In this document: positions 1-12,099 of the stretch, piece after piece
How positions within the stretch are numbered: the stretch's first letter is position 1
Layout: each line of letters begins with the position of its first letter
DNA from: Caenorhabditis remanei
Taxonomy: Eukaryota; Nematoda; Chromadorea; Rhabditida; Rhabditidae
Length of the DNA: 64,000 nucleotides
Reading direction: 5' to 3'
Assembly: GCF_010183535.1 (NCBI RefSeq)
Contig: NC_071333.1
Span: 20,334,587-20,398,586 of the forward strand
Program-made: the position numbers and the translations under genes
The notes under the pieces: generated by a model
Told to the model about the DNA's origin: nothing
Databases searched by the model: none
What the model saw: only the letters and a program-made list of their open reading frames with translations

Positions 1-3000
1 CTGCTCCGCCTTTCAACACAAAACGGTGTACTGTAGGAAAGGAGAAAGTCTAATTTATGAGGTAAGAAAAGGTGTGACGCTGAATTCTTGAAGTTTTAAA
101 TGCACTTTTCTGATTATTTCTGATTTCCGGCGTTTTGTAGTTTGAAACTATTTTTGAGATCAGAAAGTTGTGACTTGATTTTAAAATCAATTTTGATTAT
201 AGCAAATCTATAACCTGGACGTTTTAAATCAAAAATTAATCAGAACTAGAATTTTTGAAGAAGGATCACACCGAATATAATAATAAACCGAGTATACCTT
301 AAATAATAATGCCAAAGTGTATTAATCAAACCAATGAAAATTTCACCTAACTGAAACAGGTGTCATCAGCCTAAGCCTTAATTTAAGACAGTATTAACCC
401 TACTAACTGGAGGATTACTGACTTCTACCATAACAACAACTCGACCTTCTTGCCGTAAAAGACCATAAAATAAATGGTTCCTGAGCTGTCTTGTTTGCGA
501 CCGACCATACTCCTTTTCCCAATAGACGGAGAAACGTAGGCGGGGCCTAGTTACTGTACTTGTGACACTCTAGGGGAATATGAAGTGTGGTTGTGTCTGT
601 GAGGTGATGACCCGATGAGAATTGAGGTTTTGAAATGTGAACTAGAACTGTCAGTGGGGATTAAGATGAGAATAAAGGTGTGAGACGTGTTCAAGAAAGT
701 TTGAAAATGTCTCAAAAATCATTTTATGGAATCTTTATGGTTTATGAAAAAACTCTGTTTCAAACGACTAAATATTCAAAATTCACTTTACAAACACCTT
801 TTATCCGCATGATTTCCAGTCAGGAACTGTTTGAACCTGTGAAAATTTCTTTCCAATAAGAATTTTCTTTTTTTTTCCATTTCTTCTTCTCGCCTAAACC
901 GTTTATTCTCATAGCCCAGCAAGGTGCCATAATTTTGTTCGTGTCTGTATCAAAACAGGCCTCGTTTTTGTAGAAAACCCTTTTTTTGTAGAAAAAAAAA
1001 GAAAATATACATTTTTGTATATCTTTTTTTTTGCGGTAAACATTTTCTAAAAAAAATTACCGGATGGAAATAAATATGTTATAAAAAATTAGAATTCGCT
1101 CTGCCGGCAGAAATATGAATAACCTCAAATCCTCACTACCAAATACAAACAATTCAAATTCAATCCGTTTCAAATTACTCAACTAAACATACGTGACGAT
1201 AATCGAGATGAGTTGCCATAAAAAATCCTCCTCCCTCCTCCATCCCCTCATTATCGGAGTTACACAATTTAGGTAAACGAGAAGGGAGGGGGAGAAGAAA
1301 CAGTTGTAAAACCAGGGCGGCTAGGAGATTAGGCTATATAAATTAATTGACCCACCGAGTAATTGACAGATGAAAAAATAGTTTGTGTTGGTCAGTGGTT
1401 ACATTTGAAATTAGGAAACACTTAAATCTAGGAAAAGTGCAAAGCAGAAATTTAAACGAATGAAATAAAAACCACGCTCATAATAGCACAATTTCCATTT
1501 CCTAGGTCCCATAATTTGTTGTGCTCCTTATCACATGAAATCTTATCATAACATTGTTGAACCTGTCACCGGTTACGCAAAAGATGATATAAGTTATGGC
1601 CTTTGGGGAAATGTAACAGTATTTACACATTGTTATAGTCATAACTGTGGGTAGTTGACCCCGGTAATGAGCACACTGTCTTATCAATAACAGGAAGAGA
1701 ATGTGAGTGGTCCTAATTGTAAGATGGGGGAGAGCTTGGAGACAGAGAGATACAAAATTTTGCATACTTGCACAATATCTGCCCGGAGTCAAGCATCGTG
1801 TACAATTTTTTCACAGAATTTTCCGAAAATTTTTGAAATTTGTATCAAAAGTAGTCGAAAACAGACAAAATTTTCAAATTTTTATTCCAACCTGGCAAGT
1901 TGCGAATCTGAAATTTTGTAGTTTTCAGAATTTTCTGAATTCAATTCTGTCCTTCTGAAAACCAAAATGTAAATTGCAACTATTTATCTTCAAATTCAGT
2001 TTTCTATAGCTGAGTCGTTAATCCAGGAAGGTCAGGAGGGTCATCAGAAAATGCGAGTGCCGATAATTGAGGGGTTATGCGGTCTTACCGGAAAACCTAG
2101 GGGAGAGTGGCCAGGAGGGGAACGTATAAAATAGTTCTCACGCTTCATTTTTGCAGGTTTCTTTTCTAAAAACTAAAGTTGGTGACATTTGAAGATGTAG
2201 TAATGATTTTTAAAAAGGTATATTGCAAAAATCCACCGTGAGAATATATTTTTTTGAATTAGAAACTTCCAGATGTATAAATAGAAGCAAAATTTTGAAA
2301 TAGTTTGAGTTCAATTCTGATATCTTTTTCTGTGTGGACTCAAGCATACGCCTTCTTCCCTCTCTACTACATTTTCATTGCACAATGACACCTTTTCCAA
2401 TCAAAATTCTCTTTACAAATCCAATTTTATCACATTCTCCCTTCCCTTCTTATTTTCTACCTTTTCACAAATTCCCTATCTATTTATCTTCATTCCTTCT
2501 TCTTCCTCTCGACCAAATTACGTCGTTTCAATTTGACGGAAACTCGTAGTGAGCACGAGAGGCCGTTTTGGAATTGAGGGCTCATGAGATCGAATCTCGA
2601 GAAATTGAATGTAATATGACCTCACTCTAACACGTTTTGAACTTTGAAAGGTGTGTGTGAGTGTGACCAATGGAATAGAAGAGACAAGTGCACTTTGGGT
2701 GTTAAAGACAATGTGGAAAAGACATGTGGTTTGAGAAATGGTGGGATTGACACTGGAAAAGGGGACACGACTTGGATTGAGGTTCGGAGTTTCAGAAACA
2801 GCAAAATTAGACACAAAACGATGGCTAAAAAAGGGGTAAAAGCATACTGATTTGAAAATAAGAAAAAATTGTTTATTTATTATTTATTTTACACCTTATA
2901 AATCCAATATCATGATGTATATCTAGGTTCTGATTGAATTTTGAAGAATACCCAGAAATTAGACATTTTCAGAAAAAATTCAAAAAATTTATATTTCGTT

Positions 3001-6000
3001 CACAATTTAGACAAGTTTAGAATAATCCAGTTATGTTTTATTCAGACTTCAATTATTTCAATATTGAAAAAAATACGATTTTAAAAGAAATGTATTATCC
3101 TGCAACATCAATACTGGTAAATTTAGTTTGTCATTTTTCATTTTTTCTTATTTTCTCAAAATTCAAATTTCAGTTTTTGATGACAATCCATATACTTCAT
3201 ACCAGAATTCCGAAAAACTAGTATTTTGCAGAAAAGTCATTTCCGGTGTACTATCTCACATTCCCCCACTATTTCATTCTCCTCAGCAAAACTTTTCCAC
3301 TTTGCTCTTCCTCTCTTCCAACACACATTCATTTCATTTCGATTTCCATTTTGTTCAACTGCCAATCAGTTGACAGAGTCGTAAATTATCGATAACTGTG
3401 CTAATTCCCGGCTTAGTTCACTTTTGTTTGTCTAACGAAACATGGAAAAGTGAATGGTGTGCATGGCGCCTGTGTGATGATGGCTGGTTTACACAATGAT
3501 AATTGTCAGATAGAACTGGACGGAGTATGGAGGAGCAAAACTACTTAAATTTTGATTACATGTAGAAGGAAGTGTTTTTAAAAAGGGAACATTGGTATTA
3601 TGAGAAAAAAATCATCCTTTAGAATGCATATCAATAAAGTTTTTTTCTGAGTAATGTCTTAATGTTATATTTGCTAATCATGTTTAACTTGACCCAACAT
3701 TCAATTAACCATTGTATTCTAATAATAAGCCAGCTGCCTGGTGTATTAGCCTGTCTGCCCAGGTAATGAAGTAATGGACGAGTAGCCAGAATGAGGGAAC
3801 ATCGAAATTAGGAATATAGGGGATAATGAGGAAACAAGGAGATTAAGAATCTGATGGAGGAGTCAAATTTCATGGAAAAATGGCTATTCTCCTCGAGTCA
3901 GAAGTTGTTGTAGAAAATTGTTAAGTTGGGAGTTTTGGTTCTACTCCAGGAGCGTAATTGGTGCATAAAATAAAAAACCGCAGACTTGCAACAAGCCTGG
4001 CCAATTTGAGAACTTTTACCGGCCCACCCCGGACCGGTCGGCGCAAGTCACAGTACAAAAATTCATATTTATAAAAAATATGAATTTTTGTACTAAACAA
4101 ATAACGACTTGACAACTCCAATGGCTCGAAAGCCATTGCATTTAAAAAAAAACTCTCACGGGATGTATTGCCCTCTTGTACCCTAAAATTGAGTTCACAA
4201 ATGTTGAATGTCTGACCCACATTTTATATTCTGTTTTGAAAAACAACTGCTTCACACAAAATCGCTGACGCCTTATACCCTTAACACCTTAATTACCGAA
4301 CCTCCCAGACAAGTCTTTCACAAACTCCTTAATTAGCTCTACCCATTGATAACACACACATAATCCTCTATAAATCGATCGTAAAATGTTTTGTTTATTC
4401 AAAAATGAAAAGGAGGAGCACTCACACACAACCCACGCCACCCAATCAACTCACCGTTAGTCAGCACATTTTTAGTGGCATCGATGGAATCCATCAGGGA
4501 TGAAATGAGTGGTAATAAATGTGGATAAGCAATGATTATAGGTTGGTTGAGCTTGTCTTGTTCCAAAAATGTGTGAAATGTGATTAATTAAGCAAAAATT
4601 GTTGCTTTCGTTTTAGTGACAAAGGTGAGTTTTTGGGAGTATTGCGTTGCGCCTCGCACGATTTACTGCGTCTCTGTCGATGTTGTGGTCTTTTCACCCG
4701 CTCAGAAGGTATTCTTATCAGTAGTCAAGCCCAGAAATGACGATAAATCATTATCACACCCACCGTCTGTTAGAGTGTACTCATGACACTTGTCATTAAA
4801 GAATTATTGTTTGAAAATGTATGAGTTATTAGCGGGGAAAGTTTTGTTCTTGATAATGAACAAAAAATAGTGTAAAATAGTATTAAATATAAAAATAAAA
4901 CAGTTGAAACACAAAAAAGCGATTTTCACATAATTGAACTTTTTCAAAACCATCCTTTTTCAGAACTGCTGTTTTCTAGGTCCGAAATTCTATATTCCGA
5001 AAATGTTCAGCATTATTAAAGTTTCATTTTGTTATAATAGGTAACAATTTAAAATTTAGCGGTTTTGAAATAGTAGAATGCTCACAACCAAATATAAATG
5101 TCAACTTACATGGATGCCAACCATGGTTACTGTAGTTGAGTGGAAGCAACACAAATGACACGGGTACCAATCTCAGAAACTCTGAAAGCAACAAAAAATT
5201 AAGAAAATGAAGAAACAAAACACAAAAAGTATAAAAATTTGTAGTGATGACTTGCAGCCGGAGCAACGGAGAAAGGGTGAAGAAAATTCAAAGTAATCGA
5301 CCGGAAAGGGGAACGGAAGGCGCACATTAGAGAAGGGGGAAAGGACTCTCATTTAGAAGAAGACACCGGTTCAATCAAAGATTGGAGAACAAGGTGCAAT
5401 TAACAATCAGCTGATAGTGTTTCAAATTTGACGGATGTGCCATGACATCTCGAGGAGGAGCAAAGTGTGTCATTTCCTGCCGGATATTCAAATCGAGATT
5501 CAATTATTTATTTTGAAAAGAAATTTTGAACTAGAAATGTGATGGAGTACTGCAGAATTGGGAAGGCAGGAAAAAATATGACTTTGCTATATACTCTGTT
5601 TGCAGAAAGCTAGAATATTTAAAAATTCTTCAAATCGTTAGAATTTAAATTATTTAACCTTTCTATATGCAATTAACTAACCAATTTTGGTTTATCCAGA
5701 TGAGAATGTTTAACTTTGAGAGAGAAAACCGGAAGTCCATTTTTGTAGTTGACAACTTTTTTCTACGGGCACTCTCTAGAGTTACAGTAATTTCAGATGG
5801 ACTGTTCAAAAATGGCACTACTTTAGTTCAAAACGGACCGAATTGATATTGAAGTAAATTATTTTGTCGATATACAAAATGCTAGAGAAAATTCATACGA
5901 AATAGTTGTCAACTTCAAAAAAAGAGCTCAATTTTTAATATGTCTTATTTATTAAAAATTTATATAGAAATTAGTGATACTTACAATTCCAAAGCTGAAC

Positions 6001-7150
6001 ATTTGCAACGGAAAAGGCCTATATTGTATATTTCACGGCACGGCAGTGAACATATCAGAAAAAAAGATACAAAACTTTATAATTGGATGCAGAATAAACC
6101 ATTCCAGAGTACATTTGGAATTTCAATTTCAATTTTTCTGTTTCTCTTATACCGTGAACCCTGTATTAAAGGCGCTCCTAGCGGTGCCTTTTTGCACTAC
6201 ATTTCGGTTCCCAAAGGTATAATCAAAAAGCTGCTAACTGACAAAATATAGCTCAATGTTTGTAGAATATATCTTCAGGAGGAAACATGTCATGTCTTTA
6301 AAAGACATTTATCTCGAACATGGCAAATATAGCCATGTTCTCCGTTTTTCAGAACGAAAAAATTCAAATTAATGGAACAGACAAAGAGTGTTTATTAAAA
6401 ATTAGTATAAAATCGCCAAATTCAAGCTGTGAAGTAGAAATTCAAATCATCAATGTCCAATTCTTCTTCTCCTTCTTCCATTATTCTGGTTTCGGTCGAT
6501 ACCTGCCCGTTCTGCTCTCACTCTCTATGAATAGGCTTGTTAGTATTTCCAAACGAATGAAATGCTCTCTGATTGTTTTGTTCAGAATTGAAAGACGATG
6601 GTAGGTTCAGCCTTCAAAACGTGGTCACAAATGTCCTGGAATTTGTTTGATATAAATGTATCAATGAGATGTTTCGTGTTAAATGACTGTAAATTCGTCA
6701 GAGAGCGTCTTCACTCACTAAAAATCGAAACTTACAGAAATGCATTTTTTCCAATTAATATACATAGTTTGCAAATGCTGACACACTCGAATTGGAACAA
6801 ACCATGACATACAGCTGTTAAAGTTTCACATCTTGAACTGGAGCTGAAACAGTACAATTATTGAATCGTGATTCTAATGGTAGTTGTTTGCTTATTAAAT
6901 TATGTAAGGAAAAATGCAGAAAAATAATGTTTTTCACTCAAAATCTATGAAACTGAGCTGAATTCCATCAAAATCGCCTGAATACGAGACCAAATGTATC
7001 ATTTTCAGCCATTTTCAGCTATTTTTAGCAAGTTTCCCGTCACTCTAGGCGGTTTCCAGGCATTAACACACATTACACGCTCCACACGCATTACACGCTC
7101 CGCCGTTCGCATCCCAATGACAGTCACTAGAGATGCGACTGACTTGTTTA
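1..7150. other. Long stretch without a complete gene
   Basis: AT-rich DNA with no convincing multi-exon gene on either strand. Two minus-strand stretches resemble first exons: 2089-2148 (20 codons from an ATG, then a GTAAGA donor) and 4455-4494 (13 codons plus one base from an ATG, then a GTGAGT donor). A third, 5110-5181 on the minus strand, has a TTTCAG acceptor, a GTAAGT donor and one open frame of 23 codons. Their phases do not join into one gene. The stretch may be promoter and intron of a minus-strand gene lying left of the window. A diverged half of the palindromic repeat seen elsewhere in the window lies at about 5720-5935. Confidence 0.4.
4052..4094. repeat. Perfect 19-bp hairpin
   Basis: Nineteen bases starting AGTACAAAAATTC are followed by a 5-base loop and the exact reverse complement. 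A second small hairpin, CAATGGCT/AGCCATTG with loop CGAA, lies about 25 bp downstream. It could be a miniature foldback element or a chance AT-rich palindrome. No flanking duplication is clear. Confidence 0.7.
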
Positions 7151-7159
7151 CAGATGAAA

Positions 7160-7430
7160 CAGTGGAATCCTAAAAAATGAAGATTTTGGAGCTAAAATTC
7201 GAGAATATTTTGACCTAAAATGAAGATTTTGGACCAAAAAAATGTTGATTTATGACGAAAATTGTTTTTCTGAAAATAGTGACTGAAAATTATCATTTTT
7301 GACTGAAAATCGTCACATTTGGACTGAAAATAAAGATTTTTGTCTGAAAATTATTATTTTTTGTCTGAAGATCTTTATTTTCATTTTTTAAACCATTTTT
7401 TTGACTTTTTTGACTGCTAATACATGTTTG
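7160..7430. repeat. Imperfect tandem repeat, unit about 30 bp
   Basis: About eight diverged units with the core TTTTGACTGAAAAT or TTTTGTCTGAAAAT alternate with AAAGATTTTTG-like spacers. It is non-coding in all frames and marks the left edge of the repeat-rich DNA upstream of SMC-like gene A. Confidence 0.6.
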
Positions 7431-7524
7431 TATAATTGTAATAAACATTCAAAATATAAACCTGTAAAGGAAACAATCTCAATCAGTTAAAGAAGTAAAC
7501 CATTAGTCTTCTGACTCTTTTTTT

Positions 7525-8065
7525 CAAATTCTTCGACGTCATTTTACCCCGAATCATCATCGTCTCGAGTTCTTGCCGTCGTTCAGATCAATCCTCGCCC
7601 ATTCGCACACATTGACGTCTGCGTCTCTGCAAAAATACCGTGTGGACACGAGCGGCAGATTCAAACTAATGAACATTTTCGCACATGTTTTTTCACTAGC
7701 TTTCACCATTTTTACTTATTTTCCCTTAGTTTTTCTGTATTCTTTTTTCTTTTAATATGCTTCTCCATTTCCTCTGACTCTCTTTCAATGTAATTCACTC
7801 AATTTCCCCGTAGAAAACTCAAGAAAAGTCCATGAGCAAGATGGTAAACTTCCCTGGCCCAAAATATAGTTAAAATCTGGTAGTTTTTAACGGCGCAAAA
7901 GCACGGCTACATTTTTCCCCATAATAAAAGAACTATAATTAGATGAGACAAATTGATGTTCCATATAAAAAGAGAAATCTCCTCGCTCAATGCGAAATAG
8001 ATGGTTCTCGAGTCAACAGCGGCGAGAGAGGACAGCAAACCGAGAGTGCGCAGACAGTGTCTCGA
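7525..8065 (+). repeat. Dispersed direct repeat R1, copy 1
   Basis: About 540 bp aligns in the same orientation with 35298-35818. Shared landmarks are GAATCATCATC, GACGTCTGCGTCTCTGC (GATGTCTGCGTCTCTGC in copy 2), a run around TTTTTCACTAG, and TCGCTCAATGCG near the end. No transposase and no clean terminal repeats are visible. One copy lies 2.1 kb upstream of SMC-like gene A and the other about 1 kb upstream of gene C, so the repeat may be flanking DNA from the gene duplication rather than a mobile element. Confidence 0.75.
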
Positions 8066-8069
8066 CATG

Positions 8070-8690
8070 GGATGCCTAGGTCATTGTCCTAGGTCTTGTC
8101 AGGGGTGAGAAAAGATGACTGAGCCTCACAAATCGATTGAATAAGGTGAAACCAAACTACCTGTCTAGATAGAACCTCTGGGGATATCTCCAATCACAAA
8201 AAGTTTTCACGTCACCATCTTCCTAAGTTTTTGTTTCGAGAGATTAATATTTAAGCTTAGTTAGAAGAGCACTGTTTATGATAAAAAGTAAAGATTTCTA
8301 GTCACTCTATGATTGTATCATCTTGTAATTACCCAGAATTCCCCTCTCCATTCCATCTCTCATCCTGTTTTAAAATTCCGCAACCAGATATTCATAATAA
8401 AATCTTCCGCGTTGTCTTCTAAATAGTTATCGAGCCCAATTATTGATTGTAGTGATTTTCATTGACGGAGCGTATCGTAAGTTACGCGACGCGGTTGCTC
8501 ACCGCCAGATGACGCAGCGATACATGTTTAGTCTCGACAAGGGATGCCTTCTCCTGGGTATTCTCCTCGTCCACGATCTGTGTAAGTGGCGAGGAATGGT
8601 GATTGAGCGTCACATATTGATTGAATACGATGCAATCAGTCTACCTATCTGAGCTTTCTGATCCTCTGGCAATATCTCCCTTTACGAAAA
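8070..8690 (+). repeat. Dispersed repeat R2, one partial and one fuller copy
   Basis: 8441-8690 aligns with 34823-35025; shared motifs are ATTGATTG, GGAGCG, ATCGTAAG, the sequence around TCTCACCGTCAG or GCTCACCGCCAG, and GATTGAATA or ATTTGAATAA. 8070-8215 is a diverged partial copy of its second half. The order is R1-R2 here but R2-R1 near gene C, which suggests rearranged tandem duplication. No open reading frame is conserved between copies. Confidence 0.6.
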
Positions 8691-8699
8691 AGTCACCTT

Positions 8700-10170
8700 C
8701 ACTTTATACTTTTTTTTTCATCTTCCTAGATATGTGCTACAAAGAACATCTCCCTGCGTTTCACATCTTCTTAGACCTAACAGATAGTAACCTACGTACA
8801 GTGTCAGATCAACTTGTACAGACTAGGAAAGTTTTTCTTATTTTTTGTTTGGTTACTCCTGAGACGCGTCACTGTTTCAAAATAGAATAGTAGAAAGAAA
8901 AAAACCAACTTTTCTGATCTTTAACACTTCCAGCATCACTTTTTCTGTTTTCTCTATACCTCTTTTTTTCACATCATAACCGTTACAATATTCTGCCACA
9001 AAATGAGTACACATTGATTTTTGGCTCAATACGCTCAATGCATGGTCAGACGCTCAATACATGGTCAGAATTTTACAACCTGACATTATTGAGCGTTAAC
9101 ACTACACATACAACTTTCCGTTTGTCCTCTTGTCCTGCTACCATGACTACGGTCGTTACTGACTACCACACTGTCTCAAAAGAACCAATACAGTATTCCC
9201 ATATATGGCAGTATTTTGACTATTGCGACATTCCCTACTTTACTTTTCTCAGCGATTTCCATTACATTTCGAAATCTATTGCGTTTTTCTTAGTTTCCAA
9301 CCAGAACTGGATCATTCTATCTGTTCCTGATCAAAAACTTCTAAATTAAAAAGCTATTTTTGAAGCCTGTTCCCTTACTGTTCCGATTTTCTTCTAAAAC
9401 GGAATAGGTCCATCACCTTCCAAGTTGTAGCTATTCCTCGTAATTTCACATCGAAATCGTTTCAAAACTGGAATATCTCCTGTCACGAAATAATTTTCTT
9501 TTCATACTTCTCATCTTCCCGCTTTTCTCACCTTTTTTTGCTAGACCTGGTAGGTAGTGACCGACTTTCAGTCACTCACGACTAGTGCAAGATCCCCTCT
9601 CTGTCGTTTATCCAAAACTTTTGTAGTCTCTCTGAAGTCACACTTCTTAACCACAACCCACAATCCCGCATTTTTGGCTCACTGCCGTCACTACGATCCT
9701 TCTGGGTACCGTCCTGCTCCTCACCAACCATTATTTTTATTTGCTCGTTGTTGCATCACATTTCCACTTGGAATTTCCCGGTTTTTGCTATATTTCCTCA
9801 TTTCACCTTGAAATCCTATCGAAACTTCTCCCTTACAAAATTTGGTTTTTTGAATTCTACTACGGTCAATACATGGTCAGGAATTTAAAACTTGACCTTA
9901 CTGAGCATGGACACTCCGTATGAAACTGCGCTCAGCTACCATAACTACCGTCGTTCCTGACTACCACTCTTTTCCTCTCTCACTCTTTCTTTTTCCTAAC
10001 ATTTCTAGCATCATTTTTCCAGTTTTTGCTTCACCAATTTCGAAACTGTTTCTCATTGAAATAGGTTTGAAATTCCATGACAGAGTAGATACTTTGCAAA
10101 TGCCGTATAGGTTTTTGGTTTTTCACTTTGTTCATAGCTTCACAGCCTATTCACATTTGTTTCATTTGTT
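8700..10170. other. Upstream region of SMC-like gene A, with a direct repeat
   Basis: No supported exon. About 9040-9170 and 9860-9980 are diverged direct copies about 815 bp apart, sharing TCAATACATGGTCAG, ACTACGGTCGTTACTGACTA (ACTACCGTCGTTCCTGACTA in copy 2) and nearby bases. The pyrimidine-rich plus strand gives several long but composition-driven open frames, which I do not call genes. Confidence 0.5.
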
Positions 10171-10183
10171 TCAGGAAGCTACT

Positions 10184-11405
10184 ATGACTGTCTCTGATAT
10201 CTTTATCTGCTCTGTCTATGTCGAGGGCGTAGACAAGATTAACTGCCGTCGATTTTACTTCGACAAAGGAGTGAACGCTGTGATTGGACCCAATGGCTGT
10301 GGCAAATCTATTCTTCTAGAGGCGATGAGATTTTGCTTGAGTGACACGGAGGTTAGTATAGATCAAATGGAACAGAAAACATGGATTCGGGTATTTTGAT
10401 CAATCATATCCAATTCTTTTGCAGAAATCGTCTATTATATCTGACAAACTTACTGTAGAAGTGTCATTTAAGCTGTCAGAGGATTCTCTCAAAAGCTTCC
10501 GAAGAGTTGTTGATAAGGAAGACTACTTTGTCCAACCATTCCAAATTGATGAAAAAGAAGTTACAAAGGGAGAATACTACCAGGAGTTGGCTGTTCTCAA
10601 CATCTATTCTGTGGAAATTCCATATATGATTCCAAACGCGTCGTGGGGCGAACTGACAACTGTTTCAAAAACAAAACTAGCTCGTTTGATTGAAAACATA
10701 CACCCTGATGGAGCTGACAGCAGAAACGAGTACAAGCAAAAGAAGAATGCACTGGAAGAATTTGAGAGTAAGAAAAAGCCGACGAATGGAGTCAAAAAAC
10801 CTAGCAAGAATTCTCCGCAATACAAAAAGTTGCTGGAGGACTTCGAAAAAGTGAGTTCTTGCCCTATATCAATTAATTATATAACTTTTAATCAATTTCA
10901 GATTGAATCCGAACGTCAAGAATTCTTCATCGAATCACTCACCTCTATTTCCGCTACCCTCAACAAATATTATCAACTGGTCTATGGGAATGATAATAAG
11001 AAGTCGGTATCGCTGAAACCAATCGACCCATTTCATGCCTATCTTGGCGTTGAATTCAAGGTTGACCATGGGTACGGAGATTTGGAATCTAGGGGACTGT
11101 CCGGAGGAGAAAGCAAGTTGATTTCAATTGCTTTTTATCTAGCTGCACAAGCAGCCGCAAAGACTCCATTTGTCATCCTAGATGACTTCGACTTGTCACT
11201 TTTTGAGAAAACATGCGAAAAGGTAAGAATTAATTAAACTTGTGATAATTTTCTTTTTAAACTTACTTTTTTGCAGGTCGCTCCGGCTCTCGAGGAAGTC
11301 GCTGCCTCTACTGGTCTCCAAATGTGTGTCGTGTGCAAGTATGACAAAATGAAAGCTGGAATTGCCAAAAAGACTGATATGTCCCCACAATTCCTTTTTT
11401 GTTGA
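10184..11405 (+). CDS. SMC-like gene A: hingeless SMC head-domain protein (SMCL-1-like)
   Basis: Exons 10184-10351, 10425-10850, 10902-11222 and 11277-11405 give 347 aa; all junctions are phase 0. The ATG lies 10 bases after a TTTGTTTCAG acceptor, consistent with trans-splicing, so longer upstream in-frame starts are rejected. Residues 1-56 form an SMC N-terminal strand region with Walker A GPNGCGKS (35-42). A lysine-rich linker near 160-198 replaces the whole coiled coil and hinge. The C-terminal lobe has a DPF motif (about 240-242, typical of SMC4 heads), the ABC signature LSGGE (264-268) and Walker B ending FVILDDFD, with D292 followed by D293 where SMC ATPases have the catalytic Glu. Residues 124-126 are MIP where a Q-loop glutamine is expected. 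Known family: C. elegans SMCL-1 binds condensin SMC subunits and lacks hinge, coil and hydrolysis residues. Inferred role: nuclear condensin regulator that binds ATP but hydrolyses it poorly. Confidence 0.88.
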
Positions 11406-11456
11406 TACACTTCTGTTTTTGATTCACTTCACGTAACGATGTTTCGATTTTGAAAA

Positions 11457-11462
11457 AATAAA
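11457..11462 (+). terminator. Poly(A) signal of SMC-like gene A
   Basis: AATAAA lies 52 bases after the stop codon, followed by a T-rich stretch. It is a reasonable 3' end for gene A. Confidence 0.7.
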
Positions 11463-11582
11463 TTTCTTTCTTTTTTATTTCATTCTCCAAGTCAGTTATT
11501 CAAGAGTTTCAGGTTAAAAAAATGGACGGTAAAGAACTAATAAGTTTGACATTAAAACTAAACAGAAAATCGAGAAAGAACA

Positions 11583-12039
11583 TACAGTACCGCTCATTAG
11601 GATATGAACTCTGACCGTTTTCAGTTGAAATCGTCCAACTTCGAGAGAGTGTCATGGTAATTCTGATTGTCACACCTAGTAGCATTTTAGTGGATCTTAC
11701 AGATGAAGAGTACAACTACATTTTTGTAGTTGACAACGTTTTTGTACTGCCCCTCCCTAGTAAGTTACATCTCGACAAAATTAGTTCTCCCTCAAATTGA
11801 CCAATTTCAGTGCAAAATATTGCGATTTATGAGCTGTCGTCTTAAAATAACCATAATCTCTTAGGGGAGCGCCGGTACAAAAAAGTTGTCAACTACAAAA
11901 ATGTAGTTCTACTTTTTATCTGTAAGATCCACTAAAACGCTACTAGGTGTGACCATCAGAATTACCACGACACACTCTCAAAATTGGACAATTTCTACTG
12001 AAAACGACCAAAGTTCATATCCTATTGAGCGGTACTGTA
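11583..12039. mobile_element. Palindromic MITE-like element, family P, best copy
   Basis: 457 bp with a perfect 14-base terminal inverted repeat, TACAGTACCGCTCA at the left and TGAGCGGTACTGTA at the right. The inner halves are also inverted copies of each other (GTAGTTGACAAC on one side, GTTGTCAACTAC on the other). There is no coding capacity. Related copies occur near 25725-26108, 52540-52910 and 56502-56950, with diverged ones near 5720, 23095, 30400, 33590 and 40560. This fits a non-autonomous foldback DNA transposon family; no transposase is in the window. Confidence 0.8.
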
Positions 12040-12099
12040 GGTCAATTGGAAAATTTGGTTGGAGGAATACCACAGTAATTCAAAGAAGAAAAATATGAA

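Noticed and set aside
7160..7430. CRISPR-like array
   Set aside because: Units are imperfect, lack unique spacers of fixed length, and the genome is eukaryotic.
9920..10183. In-frame upstream extension of SMC-like gene A
   Set aside because: A TTTGTTTCAG acceptor lies 10 bases before the ATG at 10184, and the extension is pyrimidine-rich with no similarity to SMC N-termini or to genes B and C.
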